From positions 55,384 through 119,383 of the forward strand of contig CAMAWD010000010.1 in the NCBI GenBank assembly GCA_945861785.1: DNA of 64,000 nucleotides, in the 5' to 3' direction. This DNA is from Rhodoferax sp. OV413 (lineage in GTDB: Bacteria; Pseudomonadota; Gammaproteobacteria; Burkholderiales; Burkholderiaceae_C). This document shows positions 18,897-27,293 of the stretch, piece after piece. A program made the translations under genes and the position numbers. The first letter of the stretch is position 1, and each line of letters begins with the position of its first letter. The notes beneath the pieces were generated by a model. The model ran no database searches and was not told the origin of the DNA. It saw only the letters and a program-made list of their open reading frames with translations.

Positions 18897-20534
18897 TTGG
18901 TTCTGATCGGTCTGCCCATGCCGCCGCGCTGGCTTCAACAATCCGCCCTGGTGCTGTTTGCGGCCCTGTTGTGCCTGCCGGTGCTCTCGGTGATCGCATC
19001 CTGGGCGCAGTGGGACACCACCACGGCCCAGATCCTGCGGGAAATGGCCGCCACGGTGCTGCCGGACTACCTGCTCACGACGCTGGCCCTGTGCCTGCTG
19101 GTGGCACTCGGCGTGGTGCTCGTCGGTGCGTCCACGGCTGCGGCTGTCACCCTGTTCGATTTCCCGTTGCGGCGCAGTTTCGAATGGGCCTTGCTGCTGC
19201 CGCTGGCCATGCCAGCGTATGTCATTGCATATGCCTACACCGACTTCCTGCAGTTCGGCGGGCCGTTGCAGTCCTGGATGCGGGCGTCGACCGGCCTGGA
19301 AGGACGCATGTTGCCGGAGGTGCGCAGCCTGGGCGGTGCCGCATGGGTGTTCACATTTGCGCTGTATCCCTACGTGTACCTGCTGGCGCGCAGCGCATTG
19401 AGCGAACGTGCCTCCCACCTGATGGAGGCTGCACGCTTGCTTGGTGCACCCCTGTCGCGGCGCATCCTGACGGTGGCCCTTCCGCTGGCCCGGCCTGCGG
19501 TGGCCGCGGGGGTGGCGCTGGCCCTGATGGAAACCCTGGCCGACTTCGGGGTGTCGAGTTATTTCGGTATTCAGACATTCACGGCAGGCATCTACAAGGC
19601 CTGGCTGGCGATGGACAACCGCATCGCGGCAGCCCAGTTGGCCACCATGCTGCTCGGGCTGGTGGTGGTGTTGCTGCAACTGGAGCGCCGGGCCCAGCGC
19701 CGCATGCGTTTCGTGACCGGACGCGGGGCGCGGGCCGGCAGCCACGAGGCCCGGCCGGTGCCACTGCGCGGTGGCGCATGCTGGCTGGCCTGGACGGTGT
19801 GCGGCCTGCCAGTGCTGGCGGGGTTCGTGTTGCCGGTGCTGTTCATGTTGCGCCCGTTGGCGGCCGACTGGGGCATCCTGCCGTGGTCGCGTTTCGCCGA
19901 GTGGTCGTGGAACAGCATGCGCCTGGGCCTGGTCACAGCGGTGTTGTCGGTGGCCATCGCCTTGGTGTTGGCCTTTGTGCTGCGCCAGCGCGCCGACCGC
20001 GTCACGCGCGTTGTGGTGCAACTGGCCGGTCTTGGTTATGCCGTCCCTGGTGCGGTGATCGTGGTTGGCCTGTTGCTGCCCGTGGGTTGGTTGCAGTCAG
20101 CGGTGCCGCAGTGGGGCGTGGGGTTCTGGCTCACCGCCACCTCTGCCGGGCTGGTCTGGGCTTACCTGGTGCGCTTTTGTGCCGTGGCGCTGCAGTCGGT
20201 CCAAAGCGGGTACACCCGTATCCCGGTCAGTTTCGACGATTCGGCCCGCACCCTGGGTGTCGCCGGGTTGGGGCTGATGCTGCGGGTGCACTGGCCGTTG
20301 CTGCGCCGTTCCACGGCGGCAGCGGCGCTGCTGGTTTTTGTCGACGTCATGAAGGAGCTGCCCGCCACCATGGTGCTGCGGCCCTTCAACTCCGACACCC
20401 TGGCCGTCGTTGCCTACCAGCTTGCGCGTGACGAGCGCCTGGGCGAGGCGGCCTTGCCTGCGCTGGCACTGGTGCTGGTGGGGCTGATCCCCGTGGTGCT
20501 GCTGAGCCGCACGCTGCGTTCCGGAAATCGCTGA
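18897..20534 (+). CDS. fbpB: Iron(III)-type ABC transporter permease (FbpB-like, two fused permease halves)
   Basis: This 545-residue inner-membrane permease has about twelve hydrophobic segments. Two permease signature loops of the EAAxxxGA type are present: EAARLLGAPLSRRILTVALP near residue 180 and DSARTLGVAGLGLMLRVHWP near 450. That duplicated layout is characteristic of FbpB/SfuB iron permeases. Start shown is TTG 18897; ATG 18918 (MPPRWLQQ) is equally possible, and neither has a clear ribosome site. It works with the divergent ATPase; the binding protein must be encoded elsewhere. Confidence 0.86.
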   Translation: MVLIGLPMPPRWLQQSALVLFAALLCLPVLSVIASWAQWDTTTAQILREMAATVLPDYLLTTLALCLLVALGVVLVGASTAAAVTLFDFPLRRSFEWALLLPLAMPAYVIAYAYTDFLQFGGPLQSWMRASTGLEGRMLPEVRSLGGAAWVFTFALYPYVYLLARSALSERASHLMEAARLLGAPLSRRILTVALPLARPAVAAGVALALMETLADFGVSSYFGIQTFTAGIYKAWLAMDNRIAAAQLATMLLGLVVVLLQLERRAQRRMRFVTGRGARAGSHEARPVPLRGGACWLAWTVCGLPVLAGFVLPVLFMLRPLAADWGILPWSRFAEWSWNSMRLGLVTAVLSVAIALVLAFVLRQRADRVTRVVVQLAGLGYAVPGAVIVVGLLLPVGWLQSAVPQWGVGFWLTATSAGLVWAYLVRFCAVALQSVQSGYTRIPVSFDDSARTLGVAGLGLMLRVHWPLLRRSTAAAALLVFVDVMKELPATMVLRPFNSDTLAVVAYQLARDERLGEAALPALALVLVGLIPVVLLSRTLRSGNR

Positions 20535-20597
20535 AGGCCCGCGCAGCCGCCAGCCGCGCCGGCCCGGCTTGCCCGGCACTTGTTCGCGCGCCTACAA

Positions 20598-20613
20598 TGG
20601 TTCCATATAACCA
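20598..20613. promoter_or_regulatory. Candidate IclR-type operator
   Basis: The inverted repeat TGGTT-N6-AACCA begins 60 bases upstream of the IclR gene start, in an AT-rich patch that contrasts with its surroundings. Autoregulation from a site of this kind is common for the IclR family. Its function here is inferred. Confidence 0.4.
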
Positions 20614-20657
20614 AATGATGTTTCAAATACTGGAATATCAACCAATCCTGCGTCACC

Positions 20658-21479
20658 ATGGACTCCACCCTCGCCAAGGGCCTTGCCGTTCTGGACTGGC
20701 TGGTACACCAGCCGGGGGAGAGCCGCCTGGTCGATGTGGCGCACGCGATGGGCCTGGCCCGCAGCAATGCGCACCGAACCCTGCAAACGCTGGTGCAGTG
20801 TGGCTGGGCGGTGCAGAACAAGGACAACAGCAACTACCGCCCGAGCCTGCGCCTGTTCGAACTGGGCACGCTGGTGGAGGCAGCTACCGACACCAAGGCC
20901 ACCGTGCGTCCGCATCTGGCGGCGCTCGCGCAGGCCAGCGGCGAGACCATCCACCTGACCGTGCTCGAGGGTGCGCAGGTCGTCTACCTCGACAAGTTCG
21001 ACAGCCCCCTGCCGGTGGCGGCGTATTCGCGCATCGGCGGGCGGGCACCGGCCCATTGCGTCGCCTCGGGCAAGGCACTGCTGGCTGCGCTGGGGCTCGA
21101 TCTGCCCGCACTGCAGAAGCTGCTCGGCGAATTGCCGGCACCCACGCCCCGCAGCATGTCTGATTTTCCCGCGCTGCAGGCAGACCTGCAGCGCGCCCGC
21201 GCCCGTGGCTGGGCCGAAAACCGTGAGGAGTGGCGCCTGGGTGTATGTGGTGTCGGCGCCCCGGTGTTCGACGCGCGCGGCATGCCGGTGGCAGCCGTCG
21301 GCATGAGTGTGCCGGCGATCCGTTTCTCACGCGGGCAGGCGCGTGCCCTGGGCCTGCAGGTCGTGGCCTGCGCCAGGGTGTCGAGCCAGGCCCTCGGCTG
21401 CCGGGCGGAGCTTGCCACGCTGTTGCGAACCCCGGCACCATCACCCAAATCCAACCCGTCCACCAGGAGACAAGCATGA
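20658..21479 (+). CDS. IclR family transcriptional regulator of the sau-like operon
   Basis: This 273-residue regulator has an N-terminal winged helix (GLAVLDWLV, LVDVAHAMGLARSNAHRTLQTL, residues about 8-60) and a C-terminal IclR effector domain (THIAS-like ASGKALLAAL; GVGAPVFDARGMPVAAVGMSVP). It probably senses the substrate or an intermediate of the pathway downstream. Its stop overlaps the start of the BUG protein gene (ATGA). It is therefore the first cistron of a five-gene overlapping operon, the position a pathway-specific autoregulator would occupy. I would place it as the counterpart of a sauR regulator, but that is inference. Confidence 0.9.
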   Translation: MDSTLAKGLAVLDWLVHQPGESRLVDVAHAMGLARSNAHRTLQTLVQCGWAVQNKDNSNYRPSLRLFELGTLVEAATDTKATVRPHLAALAQASGETIHLTVLEGAQVVYLDKFDSPLPVAAYSRIGGRAPAHCVASGKALLAALGLDLPALQKLLGELPAPTPRSMSDFPALQADLQRARARGWAENREEWRLGVCGVGAPVFDARGMPVAAVGMSVPAIRFSRGQARALGLQVVACARVSSQALGCRAELATLLRTPAPSPKSNPSTRRQA

Positions 21480-22468
21480 CGATTTCGATCCGCCGCCGCC
21501 AGCTGACCACCACCGCGCTCATGGCCGCGCTGGCCACTGCGCATCCGCTGTCCGCGTTCGCGCAGGCAGGCGCCTACCCCGACAAGCCGGTCAAGTTCCT
21601 CGTGCCCTACCCACCGGGTGGCGGCACCGACGTGATTGCACGCATCGTGCAGGAGCGTTTCTCTGCGCTGCTGGGCCAGCAGGTTCTGATCGACAACAAG
21701 GGTGGTGCCGGGGGCTCGGTCGGAAGCGAAATCGTGGCGCGCGCCGCGCCCGACGGTTACACGGTGTTGTTCACCCTGAGCTCGCACACCATCAATCCGG
21801 CGATCTTTCCCAAACTCAGCTTCGATACCGTGAAGGACTTCGAACCGGTGGGCACGGTGGCCTCGTTGCCGCAGATCCTGGTGGCCAATCCGCTGGTGCC
21901 GGCCAACACGGTCGCCGAACTGATCGCCCAGGCCAAGGCCAAACCCGACAGCCTGTCGTACGCATCGGTGGGCAACGGCTCGCCGGGGCACCTCGCGGGC
22001 GAGTTGCTCAAGCTGCGCACTGGCACCCAGATGACGCATGTCCCTTACCGGGGCGGCGGCCCCGCAGTCACTGACGTGATGGGCGGGCAGGTGCCGCTGC
22101 TGTGGGTGTCTATCCCTGCCGCCGCCCAGTTTGTCAAGGCCGGCAAGCTCAAGGCGCTGGGTGTCTCCACGCTCAAGCGCAGCGCTGCATTCCCGGATGT
22201 ACCAACGATGCAGGAAGCCGGCATTGCCGACTTCGAGGTGGACTCCTGGTACGCGATGTTCGTGCCGGCCAAGACGCCCAAGCCTGTCATCGAGCGACTC
22301 AACCGTGTGCTGAACGCCATCGTGGCCGAACCCGCCATCCGCGAGAAGCTGCTGGCCCAGGGTGCGGAAGGTGTGGGCGGCAGCGCAGAAGCACTGGGCA
22401 AGATCGTCCTTGCCGAGTTGCCCAAATGGGCCAAGCTGGCCAAAGACGCCAACATCAAGGCCGATTGA
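21476..22468 (+). CDS. BUG/TctC family periplasmic binding protein
   Basis: This 330-residue tripartite tricarboxylate transporter-type binding protein has a signal peptide ending near AFAQA-GAY, then YPDKPVKFLVPYPPGGGTD, the carboxylate-binding loop of the family. Later come HVPYRGGGPAVTDVMGGQVP and LPDVPTM-like FPDVPTMQEAG. AGGAGA lies 6 bases before ATG 21476. No tctA or tctB membrane genes are nearby, as is usual for orphan BUG proteins in Burkholderiales. Within this operon it probably binds the carboxylate or sulfonate that the next two enzymes process. Confidence 0.9.
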   Translation: MTISIRRRQLTTTALMAALATAHPLSAFAQAGAYPDKPVKFLVPYPPGGGTDVIARIVQERFSALLGQQVLIDNKGGAGGSVGSEIVARAAPDGYTVLFTLSSHTINPAIFPKLSFDTVKDFEPVGTVASLPQILVANPLVPANTVAELIAQAKAKPDSLSYASVGNGSPGHLAGELLKLRTGTQMTHVPYRGGGPAVTDVMGGQVPLLWVSIPAAAQFVKAGKLKALGVSTLKRSAAFPDVPTMQEAGIADFEVDSWYAMFVPAKTPKPVIERLNRVLNAIVAEPAIREKLLAQGAEGVGGSAEALGKIVLAELPKWAKLAKDANIKAD

Positions 22469-22469
22469 A

Positions 22470-23885
22470 ATGGCCACTGCATCCCCTGAAGTGCAGGCCC
22501 TGGTTGGTGCGCTCGTCACACGTGCCCGTGCCGCGCAACGCGTGGCCGAGGCCTATGACCAGGCACGGGTCGACGAGCTGGTCGCCGCAGCCGGCTGGGC
22601 CATCATCGAACCGGCCCGCAACCGCGAACTGGCCGAACTTGCCGTCTCCGACACCGGCATCGGCAACGTCGAGGACAAGCTGCGCAAGAACCACCGCAAG
22701 ACGCTCGGCCTGCTGCGCGACCTGCAGGGCGCCTTGTCTGTCGGTGTCATCGCACAGGACCCGGCCAGGGGCCTGACCGAGATCGCACGGCCGGTGGGTG
22801 TGGTGTGTGCGGTGACGCCGTCCACCAACCCCGGTGCCACACCCGCCAACAAGATCATCAATGCGCTCAAGGGCCGCAATGCGGTGATCGTGGCCCCTTC
22901 ACCCAAGGGCTGGTCGACCTGCGAGCGCCTGGTGGCCTTTGTGCATGTGCAGTTCGACCGCATCGGCGCGCCACGCGACCTGGTGCAACTGCTTCCCGCG
23001 CCGGTGGGCAAGGCCTCCACGCTGGAGCTGATGCGCCAGTGTGACCTGGTGGTGGCCACCGGCTCGCAGGCCAACGTCCAGGCTGCATATGCCAGCGGCA
23101 CACCGGCCTTCGGCGTGGGGGCGGGCAACGTGGCGGGCATCATCGACGAAACCGCCGACGTCGAACTTGCCGCCGACCGCATCCTGCGTTCCAAGACCTT
23201 CGACAACGCCACCAGTTGTTCGTCCGAAAACAGCCTGGTGCTGGTCGATGCAATCCGGCAAGCGGCGATTGCGGCCCTGAGCGCGCGCGGCGCGGTGCTG
23301 CTCGATGCCGGTCAAAAGGCGCAGTTGCAGGCCTTGATGTGGCCCGGGGGAAAACTCTCTGCGGCGGTCATCGGGCAGTCCGCCACGGTGGTCGCGCAAC
23401 GCGCCGGCCTCGACGCGATCGCGGCGCAGTCCCCCAGCATGCTGCTGGTCGAAGAAGACGCGTTTGGCGAAGGGCATCCGTTTTCAGGCGAAAAACTGTG
23501 CCCGGTGCTGGCGTTGTACGGCGCGCGTGACTTTGCTGCGGCGATGCAGGTGGTGGAGTCGGTCTATGCCTACCAGGGCGCCGGACATTCGGTGGGCCTG
23601 CACAGCGCCGATGCCGGCCGCGCCCTGCAACTGGGGCTGCACCTGCCGGTGTCGCGTGTGATCGTCGACCAGGCGCACTGCATTGCCACCGGCGGCAGTT
23701 TCGACAACGGCCTGCCGTTCTCCTTGTCCATGGGTTGTGGCACCTGGGGCAAGAACAACTTCTCCGACAACATGAACTACCGGCACTACCTCAACATCAC
23801 CCGCATCTCCCGCCCGATCCCGGAACGGGTGCCGAGCGAGCGGGAGATCTTCGGGACGTACTTCGACAAGTTCGGGAAATCATGA
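22470..23885 (+). CDS. sauS: CoA-acylating aldehyde dehydrogenase, sulfoacetaldehyde dehydrogenase (SauS)-like
   Basis: This 471-residue aldehyde dehydrogenase-superfamily protein belongs to the CoA-acylating branch (related to EutE and AdhE). It has PVGVVCAVTPSTNPGATPANKI, the catalytic Cys250 in FDNATSCSSENS, and GVGAGNVAGIIDETAD. The SCSSEN context and the neighbouring acyl-CoA ligase and TauE-type exporter fit SauS, which in Cupriavidus reduces sulfoacetyl-CoA to sulfoacetaldehyde. An ordinary acyl-CoA reductase for another acid is the alternative. ATG 22470 follows the BUG stop by one base, and its stop overlaps the ligase start (ATGA). No xsc gene to desulfonate the product is in the window. 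Confidence 0.78.
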   Translation: MATASPEVQALVGALVTRARAAQRVAEAYDQARVDELVAAAGWAIIEPARNRELAELAVSDTGIGNVEDKLRKNHRKTLGLLRDLQGALSVGVIAQDPARGLTEIARPVGVVCAVTPSTNPGATPANKIINALKGRNAVIVAPSPKGWSTCERLVAFVHVQFDRIGAPRDLVQLLPAPVGKASTLELMRQCDLVVATGSQANVQAAYASGTPAFGVGAGNVAGIIDETADVELAADRILRSKTFDNATSCSSENSLVLVDAIRQAAIAALSARGAVLLDAGQKAQLQALMWPGGKLSAAVIGQSATVVAQRAGLDAIAAQSPSMLLVEEDAFGEGHPFSGEKLCPVLALYGARDFAAAMQVVESVYAYQGAGHSVGLHSADAGRALQLGLHLPVSRVIVDQAHCIATGGSFDNGLPFSLSMGCGTWGKNNFSDNMNYRHYLNITRISRPIPERVPSEREIFGTYFDKFGKS

Positions 23886-23937
23886 GCCCGCCGGGCCGCC
23901 CCAAGGGCGAACACCGCAGTGCGCAGCACGAAGGTAC
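23882..23937 (+). repeat. Coupling repeat, copy D (sauS/sauT junction)
   Basis: This is a diverged copy of the dispersed element that begins ATGAGC over an upstream TGA stop and ends near GAAGGT. Shared blocks with the copies at 34254-34317 and 51547-51661 are GCCGGGCCGCCCCAAG, CACCGCAG and CACGAAG/GCGAAGG. Confidence 0.65.
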
Positions 23938-25459
23938 AACAATTCCCTTGTCCTGCAGCACCGTGCGCGAGCTGGTCGAGCACAACGCGCGCCACCGCCC
24001 GGACGCGGTGTATGCCGTCGACGGCGAGGGCCGCAACCCGATCACCTTTGCCACGCTGGCACGCTCCTGCCGGCAGGTGGCAGGCATCTTGCAGGCGCGC
24101 GGGGCGCGGCCGGGCGAGACGGTGTCGCTGGTCATGCCCAATGGCCTGATGACACTGCGGCTGTTGCTGGGTGCGATGGCGGGCGGGTGGTGTGTGAATC
24201 CTGTGAACCTGCTGTCCCAGCCGGACCAGATGCGGTATGTGCTGGGCCACAGCGACTGCACCCTGGTGGTCGTGAGCCCCGACTGGGAAGAGGCCGTGCG
24301 CAGCATGCTGGCGCAGACCGGGCGCCCGGTTCAGGTGCTGGTGTTGGCGCCGGACGCAGACCGCCTGCCTGACTTCGCAGCCATGGGTGAGTCCATGCCT
24401 CCACCACCGTCCGCCGAGGCGCTGGCCCTGCTGATGTACACCTCGGGCACCACCGGTGTGCCCAAGGGCGTGATGCTGACCCAGGGCAACCTCGCTGCCA
24501 ATGCGGTGGCCATCAGCGCCGAACATGGACTCGGGCAGTCCGACCGCGTGCTGGCGGTGTTGCCGCTCTACCACATCAATGCGTTCGCCGTCACCATGCT
24601 GGCCCCGCTGGCGCATGGCGGCAGCCTGGCGATGCCACAGAAGTTCTCCGCCGCGCGTTTCTGGGAGCAGGCGGCAGCCTGTCACTGCACCTGGATCAAT
24701 GTGGTTCCGACCATGATCTCGTACCTGCTCGAAGCTGATGCGCCCCCCCGCGCACAGACTGCAGGGATCCGTTTTTGCCGCTCGGCGTCGGCGGCCCTGC
24801 CCCCGGAGCACCTGCGCGCTTTCGAGCACAAGTTCGGCATCGGCATCATCGAGACCATGGGCCTGACCGAAACCGTTGCGCCGTCGTTCTCCAACCCGCT
24901 GGACCCGGCGCGGCGCAAGCTGGGGGCCGTCGGCCGCGCATCGGGCTGCGCGGCGCGTGTCATCGATGCCGCATGCGTGCCAGTGGCCGATGGGCAGACC
25001 GGCGAGGTCGCCATACGCGGGCCCAACGTGATGCGCGGTTATTACAAGAATGACGAAGCCACCCGCGCCGCGTTCACTGCCGACGGCTGGCTGCGTACCG
25101 GCGACCTCGGACACCGCGACAACGACGGTTTCTTTTTCATCACCGGCCGCATCAAGGAGCTGATCATCAAGGGCGGCGAGAACATCGCGCCGCGCGAGAT
25201 CGACGAAGCCCTGCTGCGGCATCCGGCCGTGCTCGATGCGGCGGCCGTCGGCATTCCGGACCGCCACTATGGGCAGGAGATCATGGTCTGCGTCGTGCCG
25301 CGACCGGGCCAGGCGGTGGACGAGGAAACACTGCGCGCATTCTGCCTGGAGCAGTTGGGCCGCTACAAGACACCCAAGATCATCCGCCTGGTGGCCGACC
25401 TCCCGCGCGGGCCGTCCGGCAAGGTGCAGCGCCTGAAACTGCTCGACCTCCTGCCTTGA
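23882..25459 (+). CDS. sauT: AMP-forming acyl-CoA ligase, sulfoacetate-CoA ligase (SauT)-like
   Basis: This 525-residue acyl-adenylate-forming ligase has the ATP loop LLMYTSGTTGVPKG near residue 184, the A5-type motif ETMGLTET, DGWLRTGDLG, GRIKELIIKGGENI, and the C-terminal catalytic Lys in GPSGKVQRLK. It would activate the acid that SauS then reduces. Start ATG 23882 overlaps the sauS stop. The first ~20 residues are encoded by a copy of a short dispersed repeat, and an in-frame TTG at 23948 lies 13 bases after GAAGG, so the mature start may be there. Its own stop overlaps the TTG of the exporter gene. Confidence 0.8.
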   Translation: MSPPGRPKGEHRSAQHEGTTIPLSCSTVRELVEHNARHRPDAVYAVDGEGRNPITFATLARSCRQVAGILQARGARPGETVSLVMPNGLMTLRLLLGAMAGGWCVNPVNLLSQPDQMRYVLGHSDCTLVVVSPDWEEAVRSMLAQTGRPVQVLVLAPDADRLPDFAAMGESMPPPPSAEALALLMYTSGTTGVPKGVMLTQGNLAANAVAISAEHGLGQSDRVLAVLPLYHINAFAVTMLAPLAHGGSLAMPQKFSAARFWEQAAACHCTWINVVPTMISYLLEADAPPRAQTAGIRFCRSASAALPPEHLRAFEHKFGIGIIETMGLTETVAPSFSNPLDPARRKLGAVGRASGCAARVIDAACVPVADGQTGEVAIRGPNVMRGYYKNDEATRAAFTADGWLRTGDLGHRDNDGFFFITGRIKELIIKGGENIAPREIDEALLRHPAVLDAAAVGIPDRHYGQEIMVCVVPRPGQAVDEETLRAFCLEQLGRYKTPKIIRLVADLPRGPSGKVQRLKLLDLLP

Positions 25460-26232
25460 GCGACGTGCCCGCGTTCCTGATCGTCACCGGCATGGTGGTG
25501 GTCTTTCTTGCCGGGGTGGTGCGTGGTTTTTCGGGGTTCGGGTTTTCGGCGCTGTGTGTGGCGGCGCTGTCGCTGTTCGTGTCGCCGGCACGTGTGGTGC
25601 CGCCGATCTTCGTGCTCGAGATCCTGGCCAGCGTGTCGCTGCTGCGCGGCGCCTGGCCCTGGGTCGATTGGCGCTGGATGGCCTGGCTGGCCTTGGGCAA
25701 CGTGGTGTTCATTCCGTTCGGCGTCTGGGTGCTCGCCTTTGCGCCCGAAGCGCCGCTGCGCCTGTTGATCGGTTCGCTGCTGCTTGTCGCGGCGCTGGCC
25801 TCGCGGCGCGAGTTGCGCGTCTCCCTGGCGCCCACCCCGCTGGTCGGGTTGGCGATCGGCGTGGTGTCGGGGTTCTTCAACGGCGTTGCTGCCATTGGCG
25901 GCATGGCGGTGGCGGTTGTGTTCAGTGCCGCAAAAATGGAGCCGCAGCGCCTGCGCGCCACCTTGATCGTGTTGTTCCTGGGCACCGACCTGTACGCGTT
26001 GGTCTGGGCCGGCATTTTGCCTTCCGGCGGCACCGCGGAGAACGCCTTGCTGGGCCCGGAGACCTTCCTGTGGGCCGCCTGCCTGCTGCCTGCCATGCTG
26101 GCCGGTATCTGGGTTGGTCAGCGGTCCTTCGCGGGCGTTGCGCCGCAGCAGTTTCGCCGCCATGTACTCAACCTGCTGGCGTTCATTGCGCTGCTCACGG
26201 TGGTGCGGGCCGTGTGGTCACTGGCCGCTTGA
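25456..26232 (+). CDS. tauE: TauE/SafE (TSUP) family sulfite/sulfonate exporter
   Basis: This 258-residue protein with eight or so hydrophobic helices contains the family signature GVVRGFSGFGFSALCVAALSL near its N-terminus and the related GVVSGFFNGVAAIGGMAVAVV in the second half. TauE/SafE proteins export sulfite or sulfoacetate, or carry other sulfur compounds. Placed after SauS/SauT-like genes, a role in disposing of sulfite released by desulfonation is likely. The TTG start overlaps the ligase stop (TTGA). It is tail-to-tail with the exonuclease-like gene (38-base overlap). Confidence 0.85.
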   Translation: MSDVPAFLIVTGMVVVFLAGVVRGFSGFGFSALCVAALSLFVSPARVVPPIFVLEILASVSLLRGAWPWVDWRWMAWLALGNVVFIPFGVWVLAFAPEAPLRLLIGSLLLVAALASRRELRVSLAPTPLVGLAIGVVSGFFNGVAAIGGMAVAVVFSAAKMEPQRLRATLIVLFLGTDLYALVWAGILPSGGTAENALLGPETFLWAACLLPAMLAGIWVGQRSFAGVAPQQFRRHVLNLLAFIALLTVVRAVWSLAA

Positions 26233-26740
26233 GGCCGCCTGAGGGCGGCTGCGCGGCCGCCAGCCGTGCGTAGGTGAGTCGCAACACCCGGGCATCGGTG
26301 CTGGCGCGGTGGCGGGGCAAGTTCACCTCGGACAGCACGGTCTGCTTGCAGGCTTGCCAGACATCGGCCTGCCGCTCGTCGAGCAGGCTGCGCAGGTTGT
26401 CGAGCTTGAAGGCGGGGGTCAGGTCAGCCTCGTCGAAGAGCAGGCTGAGCCAGGTGTAGTCATTGGCCCAGCCATCTGAATAGACCGTGCGGCCGCGCAA
26501 CTGGGTGTTCAGGGTCTGCGCCACCTCGGCCGCCGGCTTGCCATGCGACAGCAGCACATCGCGCGTGATGTGGTGCACCGCCTGCGCCTTCTCATCCCAA
26601 TGTTGCCAGTGGGCGGGTGGCAGGATCAGGGTGCAGTACATCGCCCCTTCGGGCAGCACGAAACCGACTTCGATCGGGTAGCTGCCCCTGCCGAAACCCG
26701 AGGCTTCGAAGTCGATGAAGGGGGGTGGGGTGGGGTGCAT
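26195..26740 (-). CDS. Hypothetical protein, 3'-5' exonuclease-like fold
   Basis: This 181-residue protein begins FIDFEASGFGRGSYPIEVGF, which resembles the Exo I motif (Asp-x-Glu) of DEDD exonucleases. Later YSDGWANDYTWLSLLFDEA and HRASTDARVLRLTY give an Asp in an Exo II/III-like setting (NLPRHRASTDA). Nuclease activity is therefore possible but unproven. ATG 26740 lies 8 bases after the stop of a duplicated tauC 3' end, suggesting it was once immediately downstream of tauC. The 3' end overlaps tauE by 38 bases on the opposite strand. Confidence 0.7.
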   Translation of the reverse strand: MHPTPPPFIDFEASGFGRGSYPIEVGFVLPEGAMYCTLILPPAHWQHWDEKAQAVHHITRDVLLSHGKPAAEVAQTLNTQLRGRTVYSDGWANDYTWLSLLFDEADLTPAFKLDNLRSLLDERQADVWQACKQTVLSEVNLPRHRASTDARVLRLTYARLAAAQPPSGGLKRPVTTRPAPP

Positions 26741-26748
26741 GCCGAATG

Positions 26749-26970
26749 TTACATCCGCCCCTTCCAGGGCACCAGCTTGCGCTCGACCCAGCGCATCAGC
26801 AGGTCGAACAGGTAGGCGATGATGCCGATCACCACGATGCCCATGACGACGATGTCGGTGCGAGGTAAGTTCGACGCGTTGAGCACCATCTGGCCCAGGC
26901 CCACGTTGGCGGCCACCATTTCGGCCGCCACCAGCGTGGTCCAGCCGAACCCGATGGCGATGCCGATCAA
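26749..26970 (-). pseudogene. Displaced tauC 3' end (C-terminal ~70 residues)
   Basis: The encoded peptide [20 protein letters not shown] to VPWKGRM is almost identical to the C-terminus of the intact TauC at 27772-28614. It has no N-terminal three quarters and no transport function. The likely history is that the parDE unit inserted at the tauC 3' end, leaving this original end stranded beside the downstream gene. Confidence 0.85.
26751..26962 (-). repeat. 212-bp direct repeat of tauC 3' end, copy 1
   Basis: It aligns without gaps to 27774-27985 with about six mismatches (about 97% identity). It flanks the parDE module on the side of the exonuclease-like gene. Confidence 0.9.
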
Positions 26971-26993
26971 GCCCCTGCCGGCGACAATGACAG

Positions 26994-27293
26994 TCAGGCT
27001 TCCAAGCCGAAATCATCGTCGCCGATGTCACGCGCCCCGTGCATGACACGCTCGATCCGCAGCCTGCCTTCGTTTTCACGGTAGAAGATCAGATAGCGGC
27101 CATGCGGCAGCATTCTGATGCCTTCCCCCAACTCTGGCCGCGCCGTGCCGATCCCGGGGGTCCGGCCGATCCCAAGACAAGTCGTTTCCAGTTCATCAAT
27201 GAAGCTGAGCGCACGGACTGAATTGTCTTGGGCGATATAGACGGCAATATCAATTAAATCCTCTTGGGCGACAGGTGAAAAATCGACCTTCAT
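26994..27293 (-). CDS. parE: ParE/RelE-superfamily toxin
   Basis: This 99-residue protein has the ParE pattern VDFSPVAQEDLIDIAVYIAQDN, GRTPGIGTARPELGEGIRML and GRYLIFYREN, then LRIERVMHGARDI. ParE toxins poison DNA gyrase and RelE toxins cleave mRNA; the sequence is closer to ParE. Its start overlaps the antitoxin stop (ATGA). The stop lies 31 bases from the displaced tauC end, so it sits inside an inserted unit bounded by direct repeats. Confidence 0.92.
   Translation of the reverse strand: MKVDFSPVAQEDLIDIAVYIAQDNSVRALSFIDELETTCLGIGRTPGIGTARPELGEGIRMLPHGRYLIFYRENEGRLRIERVMHGARDIGDDDFGLEA

Noticed and set aside
26234..26249. GCCGCC-TGAG-GGCGGC hairpin just after tauE
   Set aside because: It lies inside the coding part of the convergent exonuclease-like gene and has no T-run; common by chance at this GC content.
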